Assembly (NCBI GenBank): GCA_963169135.1
Contig: CAUJEQ010000244.1
Coordinates: 1-20,339 of the forward strand
DNA: 20,339 nt
Direction of reading: 5' to 3'
Source: Chloroflexota bacterium
Lineage (GTDB): Bacteria; Chloroflexota; Dehalococcoidia; Tepidiformales; Tepidiformaceae
Below are positions 1-6,456 of the stretch, piece after piece. The position numbers were made by a program, and so were the translations under genes. The notes beneath the pieces are model-generated. The model was not told the DNA's origin. It saw nothing but the letters and a program-made list of their open reading frames with translations, and ran no database searches. Every line of letters begins with the position of its first letter. The first letter of the stretch is position 1.

Positions 1-42
1 GTGGGCTACAATCGCGCGCAACTCGCAGAGCAAGGACGACCC

Positions 43-843
43 ATGTCAGACACCGTGCTGTTCACCACCGATGGCGCCGTTGGCGTGATAACCCTCAACC
101 GGCCGGAGTCGCTGAATGCGATGAACCCGGAGATGTTGGACACGATGTTCCGCGTGGCGGAGAAGGCGGCGGCCGACCCGGCCATTCGGTGCCTTGTGAT
201 CACCGGGAACGGGCGGGGGTTCTCGGCCGGGGGCGATGTGAAGGCGATGGCCTCGGGCGGTCGCGGCGAGGGCGGCGGGGGATCGGTGCTCAGTGGCGCT
301 GATGCGCTGCGCCAGCAGGAGGAGATCTCCCGGTTGCTTTACGAGATGCCCAAGCCGACCGTGGCGGCCATCAATGGCGTGGCGGCGGGGGCCGGGCTGA
401 GCGTGGCGCTGGCAACGGATCTGCGGGTGGCAAGCGACCAGGCGCGGTTCACCACGGCGTTCGCGAAGGTGGGTTTCAGCGGAGACTTCGGCGGGACGTG
501 GCTGCTGCAACGGCTGGTCGGGCCGATGAAGGCGAAAGAGCTCTACTTCATGTCGGAGGTGTTCGACGCGCAACGAGCGCTGGAGCTCGGGCTGGTGACG
601 AAGGTCGTGCCGCACGACGGGCTGATGGACGAGACCATGGCGCTGGCGCGGCGACTGGCTTCGGGGCCGACGTTGGCCTACGGGCGGATCAAGGACAACT
701 TCGTGTATGGGGCGACGAACAGTTTCGCGGACACGCTGACGCGCGAGGCGGAGAACATGATCGCGAGCGGGCGCACGCAGGACCACCTCAACGCTGCGCG
801 GGCGTTCGTGGAGAAGCGGGAGCCGACGTTCGAGGGGAAGTGA
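43..843 (+). CDS. Enoyl-CoA hydratase/isomerase (crotonase family, PaaG-like)
   Basis: A crotonase-fold enzyme of 266 aa that acts on an acyl-CoA thioester in the cytoplasm, probably in beta-oxidation or aromatic-acid breakdown. The family oxyanion-hole segments are visible: GFSAGGDVK (residues 59-67) and NGVAAGAG (111-118). Where true hydratases carry the second catalytic Glu, this protein reads SGDFGGTW with Asp148. That pattern is closer to PaaG-type isomerases (ring-1,2-epoxyphenylacetyl-CoA isomerase), so hydratase activity should not be assumed. A frame-open GTG exists at position 1, but the ATG at 43 is preceded by AAGGA (32-36) at 6-base spacing and gives the normal N-terminus for the family. 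Downstream is an MFS carrier, possibly importing the acid whose CoA ester this enzyme handles; that link is inference. Confidence 0.93.
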   Translation: MSDTVLFTTDGAVGVITLNRPESLNAMNPEMLDTMFRVAEKAAADPAIRCLVITGNGRGFSAGGDVKAMASGGRGEGGGGSVLSGADALRQQEEISRLLYEMPKPTVAAINGVAAGAGLSVALATDLRVASDQARFTTAFAKVGFSGDFGGTWLLQRLVGPMKAKELYFMSEVFDAQRALELGLVTKVVPHDGLMDETMALARRLASGPTLAYGRIKDNFVYGATNSFADTLTREAENMIASGRTQDHLNAARAFVEKREPTFEGK

Positions 844-859
844 ACCGCCAGGGCGCCAG

Positions 860-1002
860 GAACACCAAGGCCACGCCCGGAGTTTCTCAACAGGAGGCGC
901 GGAGGCGCGGAGGTTCTCGGGAGGACGCACGGGCATAGCGCGGGGCTGGTCGTGGTGAATGTCGTCTCCTTTGGGACTCAGTGCCTCAGCGCCTCGGTGT
1001 TC
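860..1002. repeat. Intergenic element with inverted-repeat ends and a GGAGGCGC tandem
   Basis: The 179-base gap between the crotonase and the MFS gene holds no convincing gene. It has terminal inverted repeats: GAACACCAAGGC at 860-871 and GCCTCGGTGTTC at 991-1002, which match 11 of 12 when one is reverse-complemented. Just inside the left part, the octamer GGAGGCGC is repeated 2.6 times without error (893-913). Related GGCGC/GAGGC-rich palindromic-ended sequences are, to my knowledge, found scattered between genes in many bacterial genomes. This looks like one such non-coding interspersed repeat, somewhat degraded. Its right end abuts the -10-like TAGACT (1010-1015) of the next gene. Confidence 0.5.
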
Positions 1003-1022
1003 ATCCCGTTAGACTGACGCGA

Positions 1023-1886
1023 ATGACCGCGACGGCGCCTCGAAGGCACACTCCACCGGCTGCGCGGGTGCTCCCGGAGCGATGGTTCTACGGCTGGTAC
1101 ATCGCGATTGCGTGCGCGTTGCTGATGTTCGTCGGCGTGGGCGTGGGGTACTACGGGCTCCCGATCTTCCTCAAACCGTTGCGTGATGCGCACGGCTGGT
1201 CGACGACGCAGGTGAGCTGGGCACCGACGATCTACTTCTGCGTGTCGGGGCTGACCTCGGCGGTGGTAGGACCGTACGTGGACCGGAAAGGCCCGACGAC
1301 GTTCATGGTTGTCGGGACGCTGATCAACGGCGTGAGCGCAGCGTTCATCGGTCTGGTGGACGAGCTGTGGCAGCTGTATGTGGTGTACTTCGTATTCGCG
1401 GTGGCGTTCGGGATGTCGAGTTCGATCGCGGTGAACGCGATCATGACGCGCTGGTTCGTGCGGAAGCGGGCGCTGGCGATGAGCATTTCGTCTACGGGCG
1501 TTTCGCTGGGCGGCGTAGTGCTGGCCCCGGTGGCGAGCAAGCTGATCGACGTGGGCGGGCTGGAGCTGGCCACTCCGGTGCTGGGGGCCCTGGTGATCAT
1601 CGTGGCGCTCCCGGTGATCTTCGGCGTGATCGTGTTTGAGCCCCGGGAGATGGGGCTGGAGCCCGACGGCGGGCCCGGCGATACCCCCCTTCCGATGCGT
1701 CGCGGCAGGCGATGGCGGTGCAGTACCGGACGTGGACGCGGTCCGAGGCGATGCGGACGGTGGGATTCTGGGGAATCTTTGTGGCGTTCCTGCTCGTACT
1801 GGTTGCCCAGACGGGCTACATCGTGCACCAGGTGTCGTTCCTGGAGGAACGGCTCGGTTCGCGGAGCGCCGCGGCGTTTACGCTGA
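1023..1886 (+). CDS. MFS carrier, monocarboxylate-transporter type, N-terminal half (frameshifted)
   Basis: The N-terminal half of a 12-helix major facilitator carrier resembling the monocarboxylate/oxalate-formate branch. After a basic N-terminus, GWYIAIACALLMFVG begins TM1, and the motif-A loop reads GPYVDRKGPT. The first six helices run to about residue 215 and end in the familiar EPREMGLEPDGG cytoplasmic loop. From about residue 223 the frame (positions 1689-1886) becomes Arg-rich, non-membrane sequence, while the real C-terminal half continues in the next frame. Adding one C to the run of six at 1684-1689 would fuse both halves into a single protein of about 445 aa, the normal family length. 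The ATG at 1023 has no Shine-Dalgarno; a -10-like TAGACT ends 7 bases upstream. Either a true pseudogene or a sequence error. Confidence 0.85.
   Translation: MTATAPRRHTPPAARVLPERWFYGWYIAIACALLMFVGVGVGYYGLPIFLKPLRDAHGWSTTQVSWAPTIYFCVSGLTSAVVGPYVDRKGPTTFMVVGTLINGVSAAFIGLVDELWQLYVVYFVFAVAFGMSSSIAVNAIMTRWFVRKRALAMSISSTGVSLGGVVLAPVASKLIDVGGLELATPVLGALVIIVALPVIFGVIVFEPREMGLEPDGGPGDTPLPMRRGRRWRCSTGRGRGPRRCGRWDSGESLWRSCSYWLPRRATSCTRCRSWRNGSVRGAPRRLR
1684..1689 (+). other. Frameshift site in a C6 run inside the MFS gene
   Basis: Upstream of this run the carrier reads in the frame of position 1023 (…GGPGDTP); downstream it reads in the frame of position 1712 (PSDASRQAMAVQYRTW…). A seventh C would give GAT ACC CCC CCT TCC GAT and an uninterrupted gene. 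The shift falls in the central cytoplasmic loop, and the flanking membrane segments look intact on both sides. Confidence 0.8.
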
Positions 1887-2359
1887 GCGTGACTGCACTG
1901 GGCAGCATCATTGCGCGGCTGGCGGTAGGGATGTTCGCGGACGGCGTGGACCGGCGGCTGCTGACGGTGATCCTGTTCCTTGTACAGGGGTCGTGCATCC
2001 TGCTCATCATCAACACGGAGAGCGTACCGGCCACGTGGATCCTGACGCTGGTGTTCGGGCTGACGATCGGCAACATCTACATGATGCAGTCGCTGCTGGT
2101 GGGCGAGATTTTCGGGATGGTGTCGTTCGGGACGGTGTTCGGACTGATTAGCCTCGCGGGACAGGTGGGGAGCGGGCTGGGGCCGATCGGGGTAGGGGCG
2201 ATTCATGACGCGACGGACGGCTACACGGTGCCGTTCACGATAACCGCACTGTTGACGTACGCATCCGCGATTGCAGTGCTGTTCGCGCGGCCGGCGAAGC
2301 ATGCGACCGTGCCGGCCGACGGGGTGATCGAAGACCTGGCGGCGACGGGCGGCAAATAG
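1712..2359 (+). CDS. MFS carrier, C-terminal half (frameshifted)
   Basis: The C-terminal six helices of the carrier that starts at 1023, read in a different frame. Coding similarity begins before the ATG at 1712, at about position 1688 (PSDASRQA), so that ATG is only the first usable start in this frame. Hydrophobic segments include VGFWGIFVAFLLVLVAQTG, a stretch around LGSIIARLAVGMFAD that ends in the second motif-A-like loop (GMFADGVDRR), and a final helix around LLTYASAIAVLFARPAKHA. No good ribosome-binding site precedes 1712, so separate translation of a half-carrier is unlikely. The stop codon lies 3 bases from the convergent chorismate mutase stop, leaving no room for a terminator. Confidence 0.82.
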   Translation: MAVQYRTWTRSEAMRTVGFWGIFVAFLLVLVAQTGYIVHQVSFLEERLGSRSAAAFTLSVTALGSIIARLAVGMFADGVDRRLLTVILFLVQGSCILLIINTESVPATWILTLVFGLTIGNIYMMQSLLVGEIFGMVSFGTVFGLISLAGQVGSGLGPIGVGAIHDATDGYTVPFTITALLTYASAIAVLFARPAKHATVPADGVIEDLAATGGK

Positions 2360-2362
2360 GGT

Positions 2363-2632
2363 TCAGCCCTGGAGCATGGCGCGTTCGGACTGGCGCGATT
2401 CGTTGATGACGGCTTCGAAGAGTCGCTGGATGGCATCGCCGTCGAGTGGGCCTTCGTTGTCCTCGATCATGCGGGCGATGATGGCGGCTTCGCGCTCGGG
2501 GACTTCAATGGGGAGGCCGGCGCGGCGCTTGAGCAGGCCGATCTCGATCGCGTAACGGGCACGGCGATTGAAGAGCTGCAGGAGTTCTTCATCGACCTTG
2601 TCGATTTCGCCGCGCCAGTGCTCGATGCTCAC
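2363..2632 (-). CDS. Free-standing chorismate mutase, AroQ class
   Basis: An all-helical AroQ-type chorismate mutase of 89 aa that converts chorismate to prephenate in the cytoplasm. Aligned by eye to the E. coli P-protein mutase domain, the substrate-binding residues are present: Arg7 (for R11), Arg24 (R28), Lys35 (K39), Arg47 (R51) and Glu48 (E52). The Gln88 position is Glu83, as in the yeast enzyme. The pattern of charged residues fits mutase better than isochorismate-pyruvate lyase, although the two are related. The start is GTG (2630-2632), 4 bases after the P450 stop, so the gene is very likely co-transcribed and perhaps translationally coupled with the P450. No dehydratase or DAHP synthase domain is attached. 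Pairing with a P450 rather than with aromatic amino-acid genes is unusual. Confidence 0.9.
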   Translation of the reverse strand: MSIEHWRGEIDKVDEELLQLFNRRARYAIEIGLLKRRAGLPIEVPEREAAIIARMIEDNEGPLDGDAIQRLFEAVINESRQSERAMLQG

Positions 2633-2636
2633 GCGA

Positions 2637-3863
2637 TCAGGTTAGGACAATCAGGCTTTCGAGTCCCCGGAAGACGGGGACCTTCTTCCAGCGCAGCTCC
2701 TGTTCGGCGAGGCGCAGGCTGGGAAAGCGGGTGATGAGCGTGCGCACGCCGATCTGGGCCTCGAGGCGGGCAAGCGGCGCGCCAAGGCAATAGCGGCGGC
2801 CACCGCCGAAGGCCAGGTGGTCGATGTCCTCGCGCGTGACGTCGAACTTGTGGGGATCCTTGTGGAGGCGGGGGTCGTAGTTGGCGGCGCCGAGCGCGAC
2901 GGTAATCGACTGGCCGGCGTGCATCGGGCAGCCGGCGATCTCGCGGTCGTCGACGGTGATGCGGCCGGAGAATGTGACCGGGCCTTCCGTTCGGAGCATC
3001 TCCTCGACAGCGTTGGGGATGAGGGACGGATCGTCGCGGAGGAGCTGGACCTGATCCTGGTGCTGGAGCAGGTTCTTCATGCCGTTGCCAAGGAGGTCGG
3101 TCGTCGTGACATTCCCGGCTGCAAGCAGCAGGCCGACCATGGAGCGGACCTCGTCGTCGTTGAAGAAGTCGCCCTCGTCCTCGGCGTGGATCAGCGCGGT
3201 GATGAGGTCGTCACGGGGGTCGTCGCGGCGCTCGGCGATGGCCCGGCGGAGGTAGTTCTCCATCTGTTCGCCGGCGACGAGGGCCCTCTGCTTCGTCTCC
3301 TCGGAGGCGAAGGGGTCGAACCCCGCGGCCACGCTGTCATCGGTCCAGCGCTTGAAGTCCGCCTGGTCGGCCGGGTCCACGCCAAGCATTTCGGCGATGA
3401 CGATGGTGGGGTAGGGCTGGCAGAACTCGGTCATGAGATCGAACGATGCCTGGTCGCCGATCTTGTCGATGAGCTCGGTGGCGATCTCCTCGATGCGGGG
3501 ACGCATGCGCTCGATAGCCCGCGGCGTGAACGCCTTGGTGACGAGCGAGCGCAGGCGGGTGTGGTCGGGGGGATCGAGGAAGAGCATCGACGGTTCGCGA
3601 GCGGAGTCATCGAGGCGGCGAAGCCGCGCGCTAAAGCTGTTCTCGGTCGCCTTGCGCGGGTCCACGGCGAGGTCGCGGTCGTTGAGGATGGCCTGGACAT
3701 CCTCGAAGCGGCCGACGATGTGCCGCCCAAGCTGCGGGTCGTGGACAATGCGGCCGGCCTCGCGGACCTGGTCGAGGAGGGCGAAGGGATCCTCCTGGTA
3801 GGCGGGATTGAGGGGAGTCAGGGCAAGCCCGAGGGGCAGCGCGGCAGTTTCGTTTTCAGTCAC
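2637..3863 (-). CDS. Cytochrome P450 (bacterial class I type)
   Basis: A soluble bacterial P450 of 408 aa that would hydroxylate a small organic substrate using electrons from a separate ferredoxin and reductase, neither of which is in this window. Diagnostic sites are the C-helix HTRLR (101-105), the I-helix oxygen-activating AGNVTT (249-254), the K-helix ExxR as EMLR (288-291), and the heme loop FGGGRRYCLG with axial Cys359. The usual His two residues before the Cys is Arg, which is tolerated in the family. I chose the GTG at 3863 because GGAG (3871-3874, minus strand) sits 7 bases upstream. A TTG at 3893 would add ten residues without any ribosome-binding site. It lies 64 bases after a methyltransferase gene and 4 bases before chorismate mutase, all in the same direction. 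Substrate unknown. Confidence 0.95.
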   Translation of the reverse strand: MTENETAALPLGLALTPLNPAYQEDPFALLDQVREAGRIVHDPQLGRHIVGRFEDVQAILNDRDLAVDPRKATENSFSARLRRLDDSAREPSMLFLDPPDHTRLRSLVTKAFTPRAIERMRPRIEEIATELIDKIGDQASFDLMTEFCQPYPTIVIAEMLGVDPADQADFKRWTDDSVAAGFDPFASEETKQRALVAGEQMENYLRRAIAERRDDPRDDLITALIHAEDEGDFFNDDEVRSMVGLLLAAGNVTTTDLLGNGMKNLLQHQDQVQLLRDDPSLIPNAVEEMLRTEGPVTFSGRITVDDREIAGCPMHAGQSITVALGAANYDPRLHKDPHKFDVTREDIDHLAFGGGRRYCLGAPLARLEAQIGVRTLITRFPSLRLAEQELRWKKVPVFRGLESLIVLT

Positions 3864-3892
3864 GGGGGCACTCCGATGACAGGATGGCTGCA

Positions 3893-3921
3893 ACCATAGC
3901 GAATCCGAACGCGATTCGTAA
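3893..3921 (-). promoter_or_regulatory. Putative P450 promoter with an operator-like inverted repeat in its spacer
   Basis: On the minus strand TTACGA (3921-3916) and TATGGT (3898-3893) are separated by 17 bases and lie just ahead of the P450 ribosome-binding site. The -35 match is weak (3 of 6) and the -10 match is 4 of 6. The perfect inverted repeat CGAATC-N7-GATTCG (3900-3918) fills the spacer, where a bound repressor would block RNA polymerase. The divergently encoded TetR protein is the nearest candidate regulator. The repeat is seen; promoter and operator roles are inferred. Confidence 0.4.
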
Positions 3922-3927
3922 GGGGGA

Positions 3928-4695
3928 CTATGGGGCCCGCTTCGCGAGGCAAAGTGTGATCACCAGCGGCCGGACGACGTAGCCCTGGAACGCGGCATCG
4001 ATGAAGGCGGCGAGGTCGGCGAGGAAGGCTTGGCGCGTGGCCGGTTCGAGCTGGGCGGTGTTGGAGTAGGAGCGGACCAGGTCGAGGTATTCGGCTGTGC
4101 TGTAGCGCTGGTCCCAGTCGTAACGCTGGAGGGATGGGGAGGCAAAGAGGGGGCTCTGCTCGAGTTCCGCGAATGCGAGTGGAACGACGTTGCGTGTGGG
4201 GAGCGAGGATGGCGCCTCGTCGTCCGGGAAGTAGCGATCGTAGATGGGCTGGGAGGCCGCGAAGTAGCCCCGGTCGATCGGGTCGGCGACCTGGTTGGTA
4301 TCGATGACGGCGAGGACGCCTCCGGGCCCAAGTACCGCGTGCGACTTCACCAGCCGCGAGGCCGACTCGACCCAGTGGAAGGAGGTGGCGGCAACGATGC
4401 CATCGAATGCTCCGGGAGGGAGGCTGGCGGCTTCGAAGGAGGTCTCGAGAACGGCCAGCCGCGGCGTGGGGAACTTCTCGCGGAGGTAGGCCACGAGATT
4501 CGGGCCGGGCTCGCAGGCGGTTACGGTGGCCCCACGGGAGAGGAGGGCGGCGGTTGCTTTTCCGGTGCCCGGGCCGATCTCTGCGAGGAAGGGAGCTTCC
4601 GGGAGTCGCGTGAACAGCTCGTCCCAGAGGCGTTCGGGGTAGGAGGGGCGCGCGCGGTCGTAGGTCTCGGGGGATTCGTCGAACCAGCTGGTCAT
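3928..4695 (-). CDS. Class I SAM-dependent methyltransferase
   Basis: A 255-aa Rossmann-fold methyltransferase using S-adenosylmethionine; substrate unknown. Motif I is EIGPGTG (39-45) after a short N-terminal region with SWFDESPETYDRARPSYP. The acidic residue that binds the SAM ribose is probably Glu62 (ACEPG), and FDGIVAATSFHWV (97-109) is the motif-II/post-II strand typical of small-molecule methyltransferases. The ATG at 4695 starts right at the conserved SWFDES segment; a TTG 36 bases further upstream would add twelve uncharacteristic residues. There is no clear ribosome-binding site. It is the first gene of a minus-strand group with the P450 and chorismate mutase and faces the TetR gene across a 155-base divergent region. 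It could modify a small molecule together with the P450, but this is only suggested by position. Confidence 0.9.
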   Translation of the reverse strand: MTSWFDESPETYDRARPSYPERLWDELFTRLPEAPFLAEIGPGTGKATAALLSRGATVTACEPGPNLVAYLREKFPTPRLAVLETSFEAASLPPGAFDGIVAATSFHWVESASRLVKSHAVLGPGGVLAVIDTNQVADPIDRGYFAASQPIYDRYFPDDEAPSSLPTRNVVPLAFAELEQSPLFASPSLQRYDWDQRYSTAEYLDLVRSYSNTAQLEPATRQAFLADLAAFIDAAFQGYVVRPLVITLCLAKRAP

Positions 4696-4809
4696 GGGGG
4701 GATCATGGGTGGCGCGCGGGCTGCAATACAACGAACCCTGAGGCGTGGGTGCGTAATGGGCATACGCCCCTACAACCCCGCAAACGTCTCACCAATGGAA
4801 CGAGGCGGG

Positions 4810-4838
4810 TTGTCGCGGGAGCGATTTCCTACTACTAT
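4810..4838 (+). promoter_or_regulatory. Putative TetR-gene promoter
   Basis: TTGTCG (4810-4815) and TACTAT (4833-4838) each match 4 of 6 consensus bases and are 17 apart. The predicted transcript would begin about 6 bases before the ATG at 4851, where there is no Shine-Dalgarno sequence. A direct repeat ATTCG-GTA-ATTCG (4837-4849) overlaps the predicted start and could be an autoregulatory site, but it is short. Confidence 0.4.
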
Positions 4839-4850
4839 TCGGTAATTCGT

Positions 4851-5507
4851 ATGGCAGTAGACAACCACACCGCGGCGGGAGGGACACCAGGGACGCGGCG
4901 GCACCATGGATACCCGATGGTGCGTGAGTCCATCCTTGTAGCCGCTCGCGACATCATGCGGGCGGAGGGCGTTGGCGCGCTAAGCCTGAACGAAGTGGCG
5001 CGCCGGGTCGGGATGAAGCCGCCGTCTCTGTACACCTACTTCGCCAGCAAGCACGCGCTGTACGACGAGCTGTTTCGAGGCGGAATGATCACATATCGGC
5101 GGCGGCTCGCGAAGCTCCTGCAGTCTCATGGGCTGACCGCGGACGTGATCCCGGCAGTCATTGCGGACTACATGGCCTTCGCGGACGAGAACCCCGACCT
5201 GTACGCACTGCTATTCGAGCGGCCGGTGCCGGGGTTCGTGCCCTCGGAGGAGTCGATGGTGGAGGCGCGAGGGCTTCTCGAAGACGGCGAGCGGTGGTGG
5301 CAACAGGCGCTGGATGCGGGGATCGCCCGGAGCGGGCTGGACGCTGCGGCGACGCGCGACCTGGTGCTGGCGCTCATGCACGGATTGACCTCGTTGAAGC
5401 GCGCGAACGAACCCGATGCACCGATTGGCAGCGGCCGGTTCTCACCCCTCATCCCTGCGGCGGCAGGACTCATCGAGGCTGCATGGATGCGGCAGGGACC
5501 TGAATGA
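4851..5507 (+). CDS. TetR/AcrR-family transcriptional regulator with WHG-type C-terminal domain
   Basis: A 218-aa DNA-binding repressor. The helix-turn-helix is LSLNEVARRVGMKPPSLYTY (45-63) followed by the family signature FASKHALYDELF. The C-terminal half contains YMAFADENPDLYALLFERP, which matches the WHG-type ligand-binding domain found in TetR regulators of lipid and drug genes. The ATG at 4851 is chosen because it leaves about 25 residues before helix 1; an ATG at 4749 would add 34 residues of uncharacteristic sequence. The gene is followed after 20 bases by the DinB-like enzyme and is divergent from the methyltransferase-P450-chorismate mutase group. It probably controls one or both; the ligand cannot be told from sequence. 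Confidence 0.92.
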   Translation: MAVDNHTAAGGTPGTRRHHGYPMVRESILVAARDIMRAEGVGALSLNEVARRVGMKPPSLYTYFASKHALYDELFRGGMITYRRRLAKLLQSHGLTADVIPAVIADYMAFADENPDLYALLFERPVPGFVPSEESMVEARGLLEDGERWWQQALDAGIARSGLDAAATRDLVLALMHGLTSLKRANEPDAPIGSGRFSPLIPAAAGLIEAAWMRQGPE

Positions 5508-5527
5508 CGCCCACAAGGAGGACGCCC

Positions 5528-6379
5528 ATGTCGATAACCACAGCGACTGACCGGAAGGGGAAGGCAATCAGGGCGCGGGACATTCGGGCCCCGGATCGGG
5601 CCACCTCTGCGAAGCTCGCGAAACAGGAGCTGGCTGCCTTCGTGGACCTGTTGAACCAGCTCGAGCCGGGCGACTGGAGCAACCCAACTCCCTGCGCCCT
5701 GTGGGACGTGAAGGACGTGGTCGCCCACCAGGCAGGGCACGTGCAGATGGGGTCGGGGCTGCGGGGTTTCGTCGCGCAGCTGGACCCGCGCGGGACGGCG
5801 CCCTACCGGAAGCGGGGCATGTCGACCCTGGACGCCTTGAACCAGCGGCAGGTGGACATCCGCCGGGAACGTCCGGTCGAGGACCTCATCGCGGAGGTCC
5901 GGGACGGGACGCCGAAGTCCATCGAATCGCGCGGACGGCTGAACGTGATAGCCAGCAACATGCGGGTGCCCGCACCGCCTGTGGGGTTGGTGGGGCTGGG
6001 GACGTTGTTGCATCGGATCTTCCCGCGCGACATGTGGATCCACCGCCTGGACATCGCCGACGCGACCGGAAAGCGATTCGAACAGACCCCGGGCCATGAT
6101 GACGTGATGGTTGCGCTGACGGTGGCCGACGCGGCGCTCCAGGTCGAAAAGAAGGCTCCGGGGCTCTCGTTCACGCTGACGCTGACCGGCCCAGCCGGTG
6201 GCTCGTGGGCTATCGGGCGGGGTGAGACTGCAGCATGGGAGCTGCGGATGGATGTGACCGACTTCATGCGCCGGAGCAGCGGCCGGATTGACGCGGCGAC
6301 AGCGCTGGCGCGGACGGAATCGACCGCGCCGGAGGCAGCGGCGCGAGCCTGCCTGGAGGCGCTGCAGGCGCTGTACTGA
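5528..6379 (+). CDS. DinB-fold / maleylpyruvate isomerase-family protein (mycothiol-dependent enzyme-like)
   Basis: A 283-aa protein of the MDMPI/TIGR03083-TIGR03084 type: an N-terminal DinB-like four-helix metal-binding domain and a smaller C-terminal domain. The N-terminal signature is visible as LEPGDWSNPTPCALWDVKD followed by VVAHQAGH, with His67 as the likely first metal ligand. The second motif RDMWIHRLDIADATG contributes Asp168 and His172. In characterised maleylpyruvate isomerase that first position is Glu, so here the ligand set is probably His-Asp-His. A perfect AAGGAGG (5515-5521) 6 bases before the ATG at 5528 fixes the start; an ATG at 5504 overlapping the TetR stop is less likely. 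Members are often thiol-transfer enzymes, but the actual thiol and substrate are unknown here. It probably forms an operon with the TetR gene. Confidence 0.85.
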   Translation: MSITTATDRKGKAIRARDIRAPDRATSAKLAKQELAAFVDLLNQLEPGDWSNPTPCALWDVKDVVAHQAGHVQMGSGLRGFVAQLDPRGTAPYRKRGMSTLDALNQRQVDIRRERPVEDLIAEVRDGTPKSIESRGRLNVIASNMRVPAPPVGLVGLGTLLHRIFPRDMWIHRLDIADATGKRFEQTPGHDDVMVALTVADAALQVEKKAPGLSFTLTLTGPAGGSWAIGRGETAAWELRMDVTDFMRRSSGRIDAATALARTESTAPEAAARACLEALQALY

Positions 6380-6384
6380 CGAAT

Positions 6385-6412
6385 CTTCGGGGGAAAGTGG
6401 CACCTCCCGAAG
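6385..6412 (+). terminator. Hairpin after the DinB-like gene, no T tract
   Basis: Starting 5 bases past the stop codon, CTTCGGGGG (6385-6393) can pair with CTCCCGAAG (6404-6412): nine base pairs including one G-U, with a 10-base loop. There is no run of T after it, so it may be a weak terminator, an RNA 3'-end stabiliser, or chance in GC-rich DNA. Confidence 0.3.
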
Positions 6413-6456
6413 CGCGGTGTAGACTCGCAAAATCGTTAATGCTCAGGTGACCATTC

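Noticed and set aside
46..936. Long open frame on the minus strand opposite the crotonase
   Set aside because: It is Arg/Pro/His-rich and mirrors the GC-rich codon pattern of the real gene; no family pattern.
2817..3899. 360-codon plus-strand frame opposite the P450
   Set aside because: It is a Gly/Val/Asp/Glu-rich antisense shadow of the P450, which has all its diagnostic motifs on the minus strand.
4837..4849. ATTCG-GTA-ATTCG as a regulator site
   Set aside because: Two 5-base repeats are too short to call on their own; only mentioned with the promoter.
5168..6430. 420-codon minus-strand frame opposite TetR and the DinB-like gene
   Set aside because: It crosses two well-supported genes and their gap and shows only Arg/Pro/His-rich sequence.
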